Source of the DNA: CAVSQX01 sp963730225 | GTDB taxonomy: Bacteria; Planctomycetota; Phycisphaerae; Tepidisphaerales; Tepidisphaeraceae | Direction of reading: 5' to 3' | NCBI GenBank assembly: GCA_963730225.1 | Contig: CAVSQX010000002.1 | Location: 1 to 64,000 of the forward strand | DNA: 64,000 bases | Shown here: piece by piece, positions 18,107 through 27,383 of the stretch | Position numbering within the stretch: position 1 is the stretch's first letter | Layout: each line of letters begins with the position of its first letter | Translations under genes and position numbers: made by a program | The notes under the pieces: generated by a model | What the model saw: only the letters and a program-made list of their open reading frames with translations | Databases searched by the model: none | What the model was told of the DNA's origin: nothing

Positions 18107-19558
18107 CTACCTCTGTCCCGCGCGCCCCTTCGCCTCCTCATAATTCCGCACCGCCGTCAGATTCCCCGGCGCCAACTCCACCCCATGCCCAAACGCCTCC
18201 ATCGCCTCCGCATCGTTTCCCAGCGCCGTCTCCGCCAGCCCCAGATTCTCCCACCCCACCAGCGAATCCGGCTGCATCGCTACCGAATTCCTCGCCGCCT
18301 GCGCCGCCTGCGCATATTCCCGCCGCCCCAGATAAAAACTCCCCAGATTTCCCCACGACCGCCAACTCTGCGGATTCACCGCCAGCGCCCGCGTGAAAAG
18401 CGTTTGATCGTCGTGCCAATAGCCAATCTGTCGTTGTTGAATAATCAGCAGCGCCGGCAATGCGAACGCCGCCGCCGCCCCGGCCCGCGCGCCCCAGCGG
18501 GCCATCGCCGCCGCCGCCAGCAGCGCAACTCCGATCATCGGCAAATACGCAAATCGATCCGCCGTGATCGACCAATTCTCAAAATCAAACGACACCAGTC
18601 CCGATGTCGGAAGCAGCCCAACCAGAAAAATCGCGATCGCCGCCGCCGCCGCTGGCCACTTTCGACGAAGAATCCATGCGATCGCGATCAACAGAACCGC
18701 CGCCAGCCACGTGAATCGAATCGACGCGTCCCCGCTCAGATGCTCCGGATTGCGCCCGTAATCCACGCACAGCCCCTGCGGAATCAGAATCTTTTTCAGA
18801 TAAAACGCCGCCGAGCTGCCCGCCATCAGCAGCCGCAAGCCCAGCGGCCGTCCCTGCTGCGATCCCGGCTGAATGATCATCGTCGCCGCCGCAAATCCGC
18901 CGCTGATCGCCACCCACGGCAACAGCGAAAACAACATTCGCCGAACCCTGCCGTCCGCGACCACCATCGCCAGCACTCCCGCCAGCACCGGAGTAACCAC
19001 CGCCGTCGGCTTGGCTAAAATCGCCGCCACCAGCGCCGCCGTCGCCCATGCGTACGTTGCTCGCTGCGGCCGATCCACGAATTTCAGAAATCCATTCATC
19101 GCCAACAGCGCGAACATCGCACACAACGGCGTATCCAACACTCCCACGTAAGCCACCGACTCCACCTGGATCGGATGGATCGCAAAAATCATCGCTCCCA
19201 CCGTCGCCGCCCAGTTCTTTCCCGTCAGTTTTCGCAGAAGCAAAAACAGCAGCGCAGCGTTGGTCGCATGAATCGTGATGCTCGCCAGATGAAACAGCGC
19301 CGGGTTCAGCCCGCGCCCATCCAGCGTCCCCATCAGCCAATACACGCTCGTCGTCACCGGCATGTACAGCGTCGCCATGGGCGCTCGCCAATAGTGAAGC
19401 AGCGTCGCCGCCGTCACCGGATGAAACCACGAATTGTCCACCAGGATCATTTCGTCGTCCCACACGAACCCGCACCGCAGCGTCGGCAAATACGCCAGAA
19501 AAGTCGCCGCCGCGATCAGCATCGGCCACCGCCGCCAGGATATTTCCGCACGTTCCAT
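18107..19558 (-). CDS. Polytopic membrane protein with C-terminal TPR repeats (TMTC/O-mannosyltransferase-like)
   Basis: A 483-residue protein with about ten transmembrane helices followed by about two TPR units (WGNLGSFYLGRREYAQAAQA and WENLGLAETALGNDAEAMEA). The first loop carries the acidic pair CGFVWDDEMILVDN, like the DD/DE motif of GT39/TMTC-type polyprenyl-sugar glycosyltransferases. HPIQVESVAYV is a second hallmark of bacterial TMTC-like proteins. It probably transfers a sugar from a lipid carrier to an exported protein or glycan. The start lies only 35 bases from the divergent putA. Confidence 0.8.
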   Translation of the reverse strand: MERAEISWRRWPMLIAAATFLAYLPTLRCGFVWDDEMILVDNSWFHPVTAATLLHYWRAPMATLYMPVTTSVYWLMGTLDGRGLNPALFHLASITIHATNAALLFLLLRKLTGKNWAATVGAMIFAIHPIQVESVAYVGVLDTPLCAMFALLAMNGFLKFVDRPQRATYAWATAALVAAILAKPTAVVTPVLAGVLAMVVADGRVRRMLFSLLPWVAISGGFAAATMIIQPGSQQGRPLGLRLLMAGSSAAFYLKKILIPQGLCVDYGRNPEHLSGDASIRFTWLAAVLLIAIAWILRRKWPAAAAAIAIFLVGLLPTSGLVSFDFENWSITADRFAYLPMIGVALLAAAAMARWGARAGAAAAFALPALLIIQQRQIGYWHDDQTLFTRALAVNPQSWRSWGNLGSFYLGRREYAQAAQAARNSVAMQPDSLVGWENLGLAETALGNDAEAMEAFGHGVELAPGNLTAVRNYEEAKGRAGQR

Positions 19559-19593
19559 CTTTACCGTCGCCGCATTCTGAGCAGAATCGCATC

Positions 19594-22512
19594 GTGCAGC
19601 ACCAAGAGCGAATTCTCGCCGTCGGGCGCGAATTGTTTGCCGCGTCGCAAGCTCACCAAACCATCGCCTCTCCGATGCAATGGCTCGACAAGGCGGCGAT
19701 GCGCCTGGTCATGCACGATCCGCAGCTCAAGGCCCAGTTCCTGCGCTTCGTGGATGTTCTTCCGGCTCTGCCCCAGCCGCAACAGATCGCGCTGCATTTG
19801 GGCCAGTATCTTCCGGGAATTTCATCGTGGCTGCCCGATCACGGCGTCGCCGCCCAGATCGTCGCCGCCCTGGTCCGATTCGGCGCACGCCGAACCGCCC
19901 GCAAATTCATCGCCGTCGCCGAGCCCGATCAGGCTCTCACTTCCATCGCCGATCTCCGCTCCCGCCATCTGGGCGCCACCCTCGATCTTCTGGGCGAAGC
20001 CGTCGTTTCCGAATCCGAAGCCGATCAATATCAGGCCCAGTATCTTTCGCTTTTGCAAACGCTCCCCGCGCAGTTGGCGTCGCTGCCGGAGGATCCGCTG
20101 CTCGATCGCGATTCGGCCGGCCCGATTCCGCGTGCGAATCTGTCGCTCAAGCTTTCTTCGCTCTACAGCCAGTTCGATCCGCTCGATCCCGACGGAACCG
20201 AGCGCGCCGTTCTCGATCGCCTTCGCCCGATTCTCCGCCACGCCCGCCAAAACGGCGCGTTCATCAATCTCGACATGGAACAATTCCGCTTCAAGGATCT
20301 CACGCTGCGGATTTTCAAAACCGTTTTGAGCGAGCCGGAATTCCGCGATTGGCCCCACGTCGGCATCGCCATCCAGGCGTATCTGCGCGATGCCCTCGAT
20401 GATCTACGCTCGTTGTGCGACTGGGCAAAATCCCGCGGCAGATCGGTTTGCGTTCGGCTGGTCAAGGGCGCGTACTGGGATTACGAGCTGGCCATCGCCG
20501 CCCAAAACGATTGGCCGATTCCCGTCTTCACCGACAAACCCGCCACCGACGCCAACTTCGAATCCGCCGCCGAATTCCTGATCGCAAACTACAAATTCCT
20601 TCGTCCCGCCATCGCCAGCCACAACATCCGCAGCCTCGCCGCCGCGATCGCGGTGGGGCAGGAGCAAAATGTTCCGCCGCACGACATCGAATTTCAGATG
20701 CTCTTCGGCATGGCCGAGCCGATCAAATCCGCCCTGATCGCCATGGGCCGGCGTGTGCGTGTCTACGCCCCGCTCGGCCGGCTGCTGCCGGGAATGGCGT
20801 ATCTCGTCCGTCGGCTGCTGGAAAACACCTCCAACGAATCGTTTCTCCGCGCCGGTTTCGTCGAACATTTACCGCAGGAGCAATTGCTCATGAATCCACA
20901 AACACAAATTCGCCCGCCGCGCCCGTCCGCCGCGCCGCCGGCGTTTTCCAACGAACCGCTGACCGATTTTTCCGTCGAATCCGCGCGAACGGCGATGCGA
21001 CAGGCGTTGGCCATCCCCATCGCCACCGATCGCCCGCTGATCATCGCCGGCCGGCCAATCACCAGCGGCCGATGGATCGAAGTAACAAATCCCTCCCACA
21101 AATCCTGTCTCGTCGGCCGCACCGCCGCCGCGACACCGCAGTTGGCGACCGTTGCCATCGCCGCCGCCAAATCCGCCTTCCCCGCCTGGCGCGACACACC
21201 CGCCGACGCCCGCTGTGCGCTGCTCGATCGCATCGCCGCCATCCTGCGCAAAAATCGCTTCCGTTTGGCCGCCCTCGAAGTCGCCGAATGCGGCAAGCCG
21301 TGGCGCGAAGCCGATGCGGACATCGCCGAAGCGATTGATTTCTGCCGTTACTACGCCTGGCAGATGCGAAATCTCTCGCTGCCGCAATCCGTCGATTTCC
21401 CCGGCGAGCAGAATCGCTGGATGTATGAGGCCCTGGGCGTCACCGTCGTCATCGCGCCGTGGAATTTTCCCCTGGCGATTCTCTGCGGCATGACCACCGC
21501 CGCCGTCGTCGCCGGAAACCCGGTCATCATGAAACCCGCCGAGCAATCCCCGCTCATCGCCGCCGAATTGGCCGGCGCTTTTGCCCAAGCCGGCGCGCCG
21601 CCGGGCATCGTAAATTTTCTGCCCGGCATCGGTGAGGAGATCGGCCCGATTCTCGTCTCGCATCCCGATGTCGCCCTGATCGCCTTCACCGGCTCACGGG
21701 CCGTTGGCCTGGGAATCAACGAGCTGGCCGCCAAAACTCCGCCGCCGCAGGATCACATCAAGCGAGTCATCGTCGAGATGGGTGGCAAGAACGCAATCAT
21801 CGTCGACGATGACGCCGATCTGGACGACGCCGTCTCCGGCGTCGTCGCCAGCGCGTTCGGTTACAGCGGCCAAAAATGCTCCGCCTGCTCGCGGGTGATT
21901 GTTCTCAATTCCGTTCACGATGCGTTTCTTGCTCGCCTGATCGAAGCGACGCGCAGCCTGAAAATCGCTCCGGCCGAAGATCCGGCGTGCCGTATCGGCC
22001 CCGTCATCGACGCCGATGCATTTGCCCGCATCCGCGCCGCCATCGAGCAGGGAAAAACCGACGCCCATCTATCATTCGCCGGCGAGGTCGGCGATCTCGC
22101 TTCCGAGGGATTCTTCATCCCCCCGCACATCTTCTCCGATGTTCCGCCCAGCAGCCGACTGGCCACCGAGGAAATCTTCGGGCCCGTTCTCTGTGTTCTT
22201 CGAGCCGCCGACATTTCCCAGGCGCTGGCGATCGCCACCGGAGTTTCCTACGCCCTGACCGGCGGAATCTATTCCCGCAGCCCCGCCAACCTCGATCTTG
22301 CCCGCAGGCACTTCCGCGTCGGCGATCTCTATATCAATCGCCGCATCACCGGCGCCCTGGTCGGCCGACAGCCTTTTGGCGGGTTCAAGCTCTCCGGCTG
22401 CGGCAAACAGGCCGGTGGACCCGACTACCTCCACCAGTTCCTGCTCCCCCGCTGCATCACCGAAAACACGATCCGACATGGATTTGTGCCTCAGGAAGCG
22501 AAATCTCCATAG
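19594..22512 (+). CDS. putA: Bifunctional proline dehydrogenase / delta-1-pyrroline-5-carboxylate dehydrogenase
   Basis: 972 residues. An N-terminal FAD-dependent PRODH barrel (NLSLKLSS, VRLVKGAYWDYEL, EFQMLFGMAEP, RVYAPLG, YLVRRLLEN) is joined to a C-terminal ALDH domain with VIVEMGGKNA (catalytic Glu), FGYSGQKCSACSR (catalytic Cys) and TEEIFGPVL. Together they oxidise proline to glutamate with channelled pyrroline-5-carboxylate. The length fits the short bifunctional class; there is no ribbon-helix-helix DNA-binding domain, so it should not repress its own gene. The start is GTG, with the next gene 75 bases downstream at its preferred start. Confidence 0.95.
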   Translation: MQHQERILAVGRELFAASQAHQTIASPMQWLDKAAMRLVMHDPQLKAQFLRFVDVLPALPQPQQIALHLGQYLPGISSWLPDHGVAAQIVAALVRFGARRTARKFIAVAEPDQALTSIADLRSRHLGATLDLLGEAVVSESEADQYQAQYLSLLQTLPAQLASLPEDPLLDRDSAGPIPRANLSLKLSSLYSQFDPLDPDGTERAVLDRLRPILRHARQNGAFINLDMEQFRFKDLTLRIFKTVLSEPEFRDWPHVGIAIQAYLRDALDDLRSLCDWAKSRGRSVCVRLVKGAYWDYELAIAAQNDWPIPVFTDKPATDANFESAAEFLIANYKFLRPAIASHNIRSLAAAIAVGQEQNVPPHDIEFQMLFGMAEPIKSALIAMGRRVRVYAPLGRLLPGMAYLVRRLLENTSNESFLRAGFVEHLPQEQLLMNPQTQIRPPRPSAAPPAFSNEPLTDFSVESARTAMRQALAIPIATDRPLIIAGRPITSGRWIEVTNPSHKSCLVGRTAAATPQLATVAIAAAKSAFPAWRDTPADARCALLDRIAAILRKNRFRLAALEVAECGKPWREADADIAEAIDFCRYYAWQMRNLSLPQSVDFPGEQNRWMYEALGVTVVIAPWNFPLAILCGMTTAAVVAGNPVIMKPAEQSPLIAAELAGAFAQAGAPPGIVNFLPGIGEEIGPILVSHPDVALIAFTGSRAVGLGINELAAKTPPPQDHIKRVIVEMGGKNAIIVDDDADLDDAVSGVVASAFGYSGQKCSACSRVIVLNSVHDAFLARLIEATRSLKIAPAEDPACRIGPVIDADAFARIRAAIEQGKTDAHLSFAGEVGDLASEGFFIPPHIFSDVPPSSRLATEEIFGPVLCVLRAADISQALAIATGVSYALTGGIYSRSPANLDLARRHFRVGDLYINRRITGALVGRQPFGGFKLSGCGKQAGGPDYLHQFLLPRCITENTIRHGFVPQEAKSP

Positions 22513-22587
22513 AGGCCGGCATAGAATGTGCAGTGGGACGGGTGGATGAGCCGATTAACAAACAATTCGGCCATGGAGACCAAGGAT

Positions 22588-23421
22588 ATGACACCCGCCG
22601 CTCCGCTCTGCTGTGGCGCTTCCGCCTTCCGGCTGCTGGCAAGACAACTCCCGACCATCGAATCCCCCGATGCCCTGCTCGCCGGGGCCATCGCCATCTC
22701 CATGCACCAGATGGACAACGTCAAATTTGCCGACATCGACGCCACGCTCCAGGGCTTTGCCGACACCGTGCGCAGCCGCGTTCGTGGCGCCCAGCCCCAG
22801 GCCCTGATGGCCCACCTGCACGAATTCCTCTTCGATGAGCAAGGATTCACCGGCAACACCGAAGATTACTACAACCCGCTGAACAGCTATCTCCCCGCCG
22901 TGCTGGAATCCAAAAAAGGCCTGCCGATCACCCTCAGCCTGATCTACAAAATCGTCGCCGACCGAATCGGGCTCAAATCCAACGGCATCGGCCTGCCCGG
23001 ACATTTTGTGGTAGCCGTCGACACCCCCGACGCCCAGATGCTCATCGACCCCTTCGCCGGCGGCCGACTCATCACCCCCGACGAAGCCCACGAACGCATG
23101 ATGGAACAGTTCGGCCCCGAAGTCGAATGGAGCGCCGAGCTTCTCCGCCCGGCCAGCAACCGTAACTGGCTCACCCGCATGCTCCAGAATCTGCTGAACC
23201 TCTTCGGCTCCTCCAACCGCTTCGCCGACGTCGCCGCCATTCTGGAAATGGAAATGCTCCTCTGGCCCCAGCAACAACATTTGCAGCGCGATCTGGCTTT
23301 GGTCCTCGCCCGCTGCGGCCTGGCCCGCCCCGCCATCCTCTGGCTCGACCGCTATCTTCAAAGCAATCCCGACGATCCGCAGAAATCAGAACTCATGCAA
23401 CTGCTCGACGTGCTGAAATAA
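22588..23421 (+). CDS. SirB1-family transglutaminase-like protein with TPR-like tail
   Basis: About 277 residues. The central region matches SirB1 (transglutaminase-like) proteins: DYYNPLNSYLPAVLESKKG, LPITLSLIYKIVADRIG and GLPGHFVVAVD, then a helical C-terminus resembling tetratricopeptide repeats (LVLARCGLARPAILWLDRYL). The biochemical role of the family is not established. In-frame starts exist at 22528, 22573 and 22588; the last has AAGGA close upstream. It follows putA on the same strand. Confidence 0.8.
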   Translation: MTPAAPLCCGASAFRLLARQLPTIESPDALLAGAIAISMHQMDNVKFADIDATLQGFADTVRSRVRGAQPQALMAHLHEFLFDEQGFTGNTEDYYNPLNSYLPAVLESKKGLPITLSLIYKIVADRIGLKSNGIGLPGHFVVAVDTPDAQMLIDPFAGGRLITPDEAHERMMEQFGPEVEWSAELLRPASNRNWLTRMLQNLLNLFGSSNRFADVAAILEMEMLLWPQQQHLQRDLALVLARCGLARPAILWLDRYLQSNPDDPQKSELMQLLDVLK

Positions 23422-23563
23422 TCTCGCGCACTCGAGCAGCTGCGACAGGCTTCATCCCCGGTCCCCCAGAGCCAATTCACCCCGTATAAAGCCGCCGATG
23501 TCATCGGCGGCCGCGGCTTCCATATCGTATGGCAGCGCCGCTGAAACCCGGCAATGCGATCGG

Positions 23564-23587
23564 AGCCTCGCATGTACATGCGAGGCT
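23564..23587. repeat. 24-bp perfect palindrome
   Basis: The arms AGCCTCGCATGT and ACATGCGAGGCT form an uninterrupted palindrome followed by TTTC. It lies 143 bases downstream of the SirB1-type gene and could fold as a factor-independent terminator or be part of a degenerate mobile element. The surrounding 300 bases contain no gene I recognise. Confidence 0.5.
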
Positions 23588-23722
23588 TTCGACCACGCGC
23601 CCCGTTGCATCCCCACACCCCTTCCCCGAAAATACCCCGCGATCATCCGCAACCAATCCGCCGTACCGGAGGAAGACATCCATGACCGTCAAACCCCCGC
23701 TCATCATTCTGTCCTTCGAAAA

Positions 23723-23823
23723 CTGAAAAGGTGACATCCATCGATTTGATAATTGGAAGCAACAGGAAGCTGAAAAGGTGGGAAGCTGAAAAGGTGGCAT
23801 CCATCGATTTGATAATTGGAAGC
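23723..23823. repeat. Pair of 38-bp direct repeats with a partial third copy
   Basis: Two copies starting CTGAAAAGGTG and ending GATAATTGGAAGC (23723-23760 and 23786-23823) differ at one position (GTGAC versus GTGGC); an 11-base partial copy CTGAAAAGGTG lies between them at 23770. The block interrupts what was probably a sigma-factor gene. Confidence 0.6.
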
Positions 23824-23870
23824 GACAAGAACAGGCCCGCTATCCCTGAAGCCGGGACCCGGGTGCCGTC

Positions 23871-23963
23871 GTAAACCAGATCGACATGTCGCCCCACGAT
23901 CGCCGCAAACGCCGTCGCCGAGCGATTCTTCACGAACTCAGCCAGAGCGTCACCGTCCGTCAT
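23871..23963 (-). pseudogene. N-terminal remnant of an ECF sigma factor
   Basis: The first 31 codons read like the region-2 start of planctomycete ECF sigma factors: MTDGDALAEFVKN followed by ATAFAAIVGRHVDLVY. After this the frame enters the direct-repeat block and loses all similarity, so only the first helices survive. The remnant starts about 45 bases from the left target duplication of the IS element, on the side away from it, so IS insertion does not by itself explain the truncation. Confidence 0.55.
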
Positions 23964-24008
23964 TTGGCCAATCCCTTCACTCCGCTATGCCCCACCACAA
24001 GGAAAACC

Positions 24009-24017
24009 GGACAGAAA
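24009..24017. repeat. Left 9-bp target-site duplication of the IS element
   Basis: GGACAGAAA lies immediately outside the left inverted repeat and recurs exactly outside the right one at 25087-25095. Intact duplications show the element inserted once, recently enough not to have decayed. Confidence 0.85.
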
Positions 24018-25086
24018 GGCTCTGTCTCAATCCTCCGTTTCTTCCGCGCAGGCGAGCATGATGTTGTGCGTCAGCACACGCCACAACATTTCCTTTTTGC
24101 GGCGTTCGGGAGTGCGTGAACGCAGAGCCGAGCCCAGGTTGCGTTTGATCATGCTGTGAACCGTCTCGCTCTGGGCGCGTTGGCTGTACTGCTTCTGATC
24201 CGCCTTGCGTTTGAATCGTTTGGCCATGTGTCGTCTCCATCGGCCCGTCGGCAATTTGCTCGTCGGGCGGCCGATGCCCGGCGGGATGATCGATCGCACG
24301 CCCAGATCTTCACGCGCCCGGTGGTGATTGGCTTCGCTGTCGTAGCCGGCGTCGGCGACGACCACCGCCACCTTCGCTCGCCGCGTGGCCTGAGTGAGCA
24401 GATCGTCAAAGTCCACAGCGTCCGAACCGTTGCCGATGTGCACCCTGGCCGAGAGGATCAGATGACATCCGCTGTCGACCGCCAGTGCGAGCTTGGGCAT
24501 GCGACGCAGACTCGCCGATCGCAGCAGGTTGACGCTTTTACCCCATTTCCCCGGCTTTTTCACGCTACGGCCGCGCGGTTTCAGCGCCATGTGGCGACAG
24601 CGGCGGTCGTAGTGCGCAGAACGATGACGCTGCTCAAAGCAGGTGCTGTCCATCGCCAGCGGTTTGCGGCGCACGCTCAACAAACCGGCCCCGGCAAACA
24701 GTTCGGCCAGCCGATCGAGCATTCCCTGACAACGCCGGCTGGTGATCAGCGCGTCAAACGCACGCCACAGTGTGTTGTGATCCGGCGCTTTGCTCAGACC
24801 GATCTCCGCGAGCCACTGCGGCGCATCGGCCAACAACGCCTCGGTTCGCCGATAGCTCAAGCCAAAGAATTCGCGCACCACCAGACAGGCGAACAATTGG
24901 CCGAGCGTAAAATCGTGACGAGAGAACTTGCAGGAATGTTCGGGAAGCAAGCCGCGCGCGAGATGATAGGCTACACGTATCACCGTCCGTGGCGATTGAC
25001 AGGTCTGCATCCCGCATCTTGTAGCCAGTTCGCCGACATCGCGCTACCGAACATGCGCCGAACATCGGGAGGATTGAGACAGAGCC
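24018..25086 (-). mobile_element. Complete insertion sequence, IS5/IS4-superfamily DDE type, 1069 bp
   Basis: Bounded by perfect 19-bp terminal inverted repeats GGCTCTGTCTCAATCCTCC (24018-24036 and complement at 25068-25086) and flanked by the 9-bp duplication GGACAGAAA. One transposase gene fills nearly the whole element. The 9-bp duplication, about 1.06 kb length and GGCTNTGT-type ends resemble the IS903 subgroup of IS5, though the protein is too diverged for me to fix the subgroup. It looks potentially functional. Confidence 0.92.
24027..25010 (-). CDS. DDE transposase of the IS element
   Basis: 327 residues, intact. The catalytic triad can be placed: first Asp in LAMDSTCFEQRH, second Asp in VVVADAGYDSEANHH, and Glu in RAQSETVHSMIKRNLG with the downstream basic residues of the YREK-like signature. 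The N-terminal helical region (FSRHDFTLGQLFACLVVREF) probably binds the inverted repeats. It sits wholly inside the 19-bp inverted repeats. Confidence 0.92.
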   Translation of the reverse strand: MQTCQSPRTVIRVAYHLARGLLPEHSCKFSRHDFTLGQLFACLVVREFFGLSYRRTEALLADAPQWLAEIGLSKAPDHNTLWRAFDALITSRRCQGMLDRLAELFAGAGLLSVRRKPLAMDSTCFEQRHRSAHYDRRCRHMALKPRGRSVKKPGKWGKSVNLLRSASLRRMPKLALAVDSGCHLILSARVHIGNGSDAVDFDDLLTQATRRAKVAVVVADAGYDSEANHHRAREDLGVRSIIPPGIGRPTSKLPTGRWRRHMAKRFKRKADQKQYSQRAQSETVHSMIKRNLGSALRSRTPERRKKEMLWRVLTHNIMLACAEETED

Positions 25087-25095
25087 GGACAGAAA
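25087..25095. repeat. Right 9-bp target-site duplication of the IS element
   Basis: GGACAGAAA, identical to 24009-24017, directly adjoins the right inverted repeat. Confidence 0.85.
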
Positions 25096-25140
25096 TGTTA
25101 TCCCAACCGGCCAGCCGCCTCGCATTTCCCGCCTTCCCCC

Positions 25141-25172
25141 AATTGGCAATTGGCAATTGGCAATCGGCAATC
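25141..25172. repeat. Heptanucleotide tandem repeat GGCAATY, copy 1
   Basis: Four tandem heptamers of the form GGCAATT/GGCAATC lie between the IS and the gnd gene. The same unit recurs at five other intergenic places in this window. The rest of the 25096-25435 gap contains no gene I can support. Confidence 0.8.
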
Positions 25173-25348
25173 CAACCCTCCCCGCCTTCTTCCAAGCCAC
25201 CCAACTGCTGAGCTCGCTGCGACACAAATTTTCACCCCCAAAACATCATCCGCCGCAACCCACAGGCGAACAAACATTTATTGGTTAGCATCCGCTAGTC
25301 ATTTTTTAAAAGTGTCGCATTTGTCGCACCGCGCCTATCCCCGTTTTC

Positions 25349-25396
25349 GCAATCGGCAATCATCAATCGGCAATTGGCAATCGGCAATCGGCAATC
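25349..25396. repeat. Heptanucleotide tandem repeat GGCAATY, copy 2
   Basis: A run of GGCAATY heptamers (one degenerate unit ATCATCA in the middle) lies directly downstream of the gnd stop. The unit and orientation match copy 1, about 200 bases away. Confidence 0.75.
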
Positions 25397-25435
25397 CGAT
25401 TCCCTCCCCAATCATCATTCATCAATCATCATTCA

Positions 25436-26950
25436 TCACTTCCCCCCGATCGTTATCTGCGGCCTTCCCTTCTCCGGCCAATCCAGATGGAAGAACTGCC
25501 CGCGCGCCGAATCGATTCGCTCGTACGTGTGGGCTCCGAAATAATCGCGCTGGCTTTGCAGGAGATTGGCCGGGAGGTTTGGCGAGCGGTAGCCGTCGTA
25601 GTAGGCGATCGCTGACATGAACGCCGGTGCGGCGACGCCGCTGGTGGCGGCCAGGGCGACGACCTTGCGCCAGTTCTGCTGGCCCTTTTGAATCTGCTCG
25701 TTGAAGTATGGATCGAGCAGCAGGTTCACCAGATCGGCATTGCGGGTGTAGGCGTCGGTGATCTTCTGGAGGAAGCGGGCGCGGATGATGCATCCGCCGC
25801 GGAAGATGGCGGCGATCTCGGCGAAGTTCAGCTTCCAGTTGTATTCCTTCTGTGCTTCCCGCATCAGTTGGAATCCCTGGGCGTAGGCGCAGATTTTTGA
25901 GCAGTAGAGGGCATCGCGGATGGCGGCGACCAGATCGTTCTTGTCGCCGGCATAGCTTGCGGCGGCCGGGCCTTTGAGCGTTTTGCCGGCGGCGACGCGC
26001 TCTTCCTTCAGAGCCGACATGCAGCGAGCGAAGACGGCTTCGGCGATGGAGTTCGCGGGGATGCCCATGTCCAGCGCGTTGGTGCTGGTCCATTTGCCGG
26101 TACCCTTCTGCCCGGCGGCGTCGAGCACGCAATCGACGAAATATTTGTCCTTCTGAATCGGATCTTTCTGGTTCAGAATGTCGGCGGTGATCTGAATCAG
26201 ATACGAATCCAGATCGCCCTGATTCCACTGGGCGAAAACCGGCGCGAGCTCCGGGGCTTTCATGCCGAGCAGATTGCTCATCAGCCAGTACGCTTCGCCG
26301 ATGAGCTGCATGTCGATGTACTCGATGCCGTTGTGCACCATCTTCACGTAGTGCCCGGCCCCGTTGGGCCCGAGATACGCCGTGCACGGAACCCCGCCGA
26401 CCACCGGCTTGCCGGGCGCGTAATTTTCCATCGGCTTGCCGGTCTTGGCGTCCACCTTCGCCGCGACGGCTTCCCAGATGGGCTTGAGATGCTTCCACGA
26501 ATCCGGATCGCCGCCGGGCATCATCGACGGACCGAACCGCGCCCCCGTCTCTCCTCCGGAGACTCCGGAACCAAAAAACTTGCACTTGGCTGCGTAGTCG
26601 CGCTCCCGGCGAATCGTGTCGGTCCACAGCGAGTTGCCGCAATCGACGACGATGTCCTGCGTGTCGATGCCGGCGTCGATCAGTTCTTTCGTCACCGCAT
26701 CCACCGCCGGGCCGGCTTTCACCAGAATGATGAATTTTCTGGGCATCTTCACCGCCGCGACCAGGTCCTTGACCGTTTCACACCCCACCAATCCGCCCGG
26801 CGGATTCTCGCGCGCGATGAATTTTTTCATCACGTCGGTCGTGCGATTGTAAACGGCGACTTTGAATCCGTGATCGGCGATATTCAGAGCGAGATTCTCG
26901 CCCATGACGGCCAAGCCGATCAGGCCGATGTCGGCGGAGGGTTGGGACAT
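25436..26950 (-). CDS. gnd: 6-phosphogluconate dehydrogenase, decarboxylating
   Basis: A 504-residue enzyme of the oxidative pentose phosphate pathway, making ribulose 5-phosphate, CO2 and NADPH. Motifs: LIGLAVMGENLALN with the NADP Rossmann fold and VYNRTTD after it, GSGVSGGETGARFGPSMMPGG, the signature GHYVKMVHNGIEYIDMQL with catalytic Lys and Glu nearby, and GTGKWTSTNALDMGIP. The C-terminus has the dimer tail with YFGAHTYERID. Start ATG at 26950. It is co-oriented with the sugar-acid genes upstream but separated from them by heptamer repeats. Confidence 0.97.
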   Translation of the reverse strand: MSQPSADIGLIGLAVMGENLALNIADHGFKVAVYNRTTDVMKKFIARENPPGGLVGCETVKDLVAAVKMPRKFIILVKAGPAVDAVTKELIDAGIDTQDIVVDCGNSLWTDTIRRERDYAAKCKFFGSGVSGGETGARFGPSMMPGGDPDSWKHLKPIWEAVAAKVDAKTGKPMENYAPGKPVVGGVPCTAYLGPNGAGHYVKMVHNGIEYIDMQLIGEAYWLMSNLLGMKAPELAPVFAQWNQGDLDSYLIQITADILNQKDPIQKDKYFVDCVLDAAGQKGTGKWTSTNALDMGIPANSIAEAVFARCMSALKEERVAAGKTLKGPAAASYAGDKNDLVAAIRDALYCSKICAYAQGFQLMREAQKEYNWKLNFAEIAAIFRGGCIIRARFLQKITDAYTRNADLVNLLLDPYFNEQIQKGQQNWRKVVALAATSGVAAPAFMSAIAYYDGYRSPNLPANLLQSQRDYFGAHTYERIDSARGQFFHLDWPEKGRPQITIGGK

Positions 26951-26964
26951 GTTTGCTCCAGATA

Positions 26965-26998
26965 AATTGCCGATTGCCGATTGCCAATTGCCGATTGG
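26965..26998. repeat. Heptanucleotide tandem repeat, copy 3 (opposite orientation)
   Basis: ATTGCCG/ATTGCCA heptamers, the reverse complement of the GGCAATY unit, fill the space between the gnd start and the broken four-helix-bundle gene. Confidence 0.8.
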
Positions 26999-27001
26999 AA
27001 T

Positions 27002-27372
27002 TCATTCACGGCGGCCAGCAGTTCGGTTGCGGCTTGCTGTAATCCTCGATCGAGCGAAGATTTTCTCTAATTCACGGGCTTCGTCCAGTAAAGCACCGAC
27101 AGGTCCGGCCTTGAGCATTTCGGAAGCGACAATTAGTTCAAGCCAATAGACCGACTCGTTAATCTCCTCCTCTACAATACCAATCTTGGAGATGAATTCA
27201 CTGCGACTGCGCGATTTGCAACACGAACGATAGTTGCGCCGACCGATGTGCCGCTCCGCACCAATTGGCCGCCGATTGCCCGTCCCTCCACCGTCTTTGG
27301 CAATGCCCGCACCAGACGAATCACCCTCAATGCAAAATCAAATGATCGTTGTTGTAATTTCGCCGCGTCCAT
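27002..27372 (-). pseudogene. Four-helix-bundle protein (23S rRNA intervening-sequence family), single-base frameshift
   Basis: The first 50 codons match the S23/four-helix-bundle family (FDFALRVIRLVRALPK, then LVRSGTSVGA). The family then normally reads GANYRAACRARS; here the frame is off by one at about 27233, and adding one A restores GANYRSCCKSRSRSEF, then SKIGIVEEEINESVYWLEL and a normal end. The restored length is 123 residues, typical for the family. The ATG at 27372 starts just inside the flanking heptamer repeat. Either a real inactivating deletion or a sequence error. Confidence 0.8.
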
Positions 27373-27383
27373 TTCCCCTCTTC

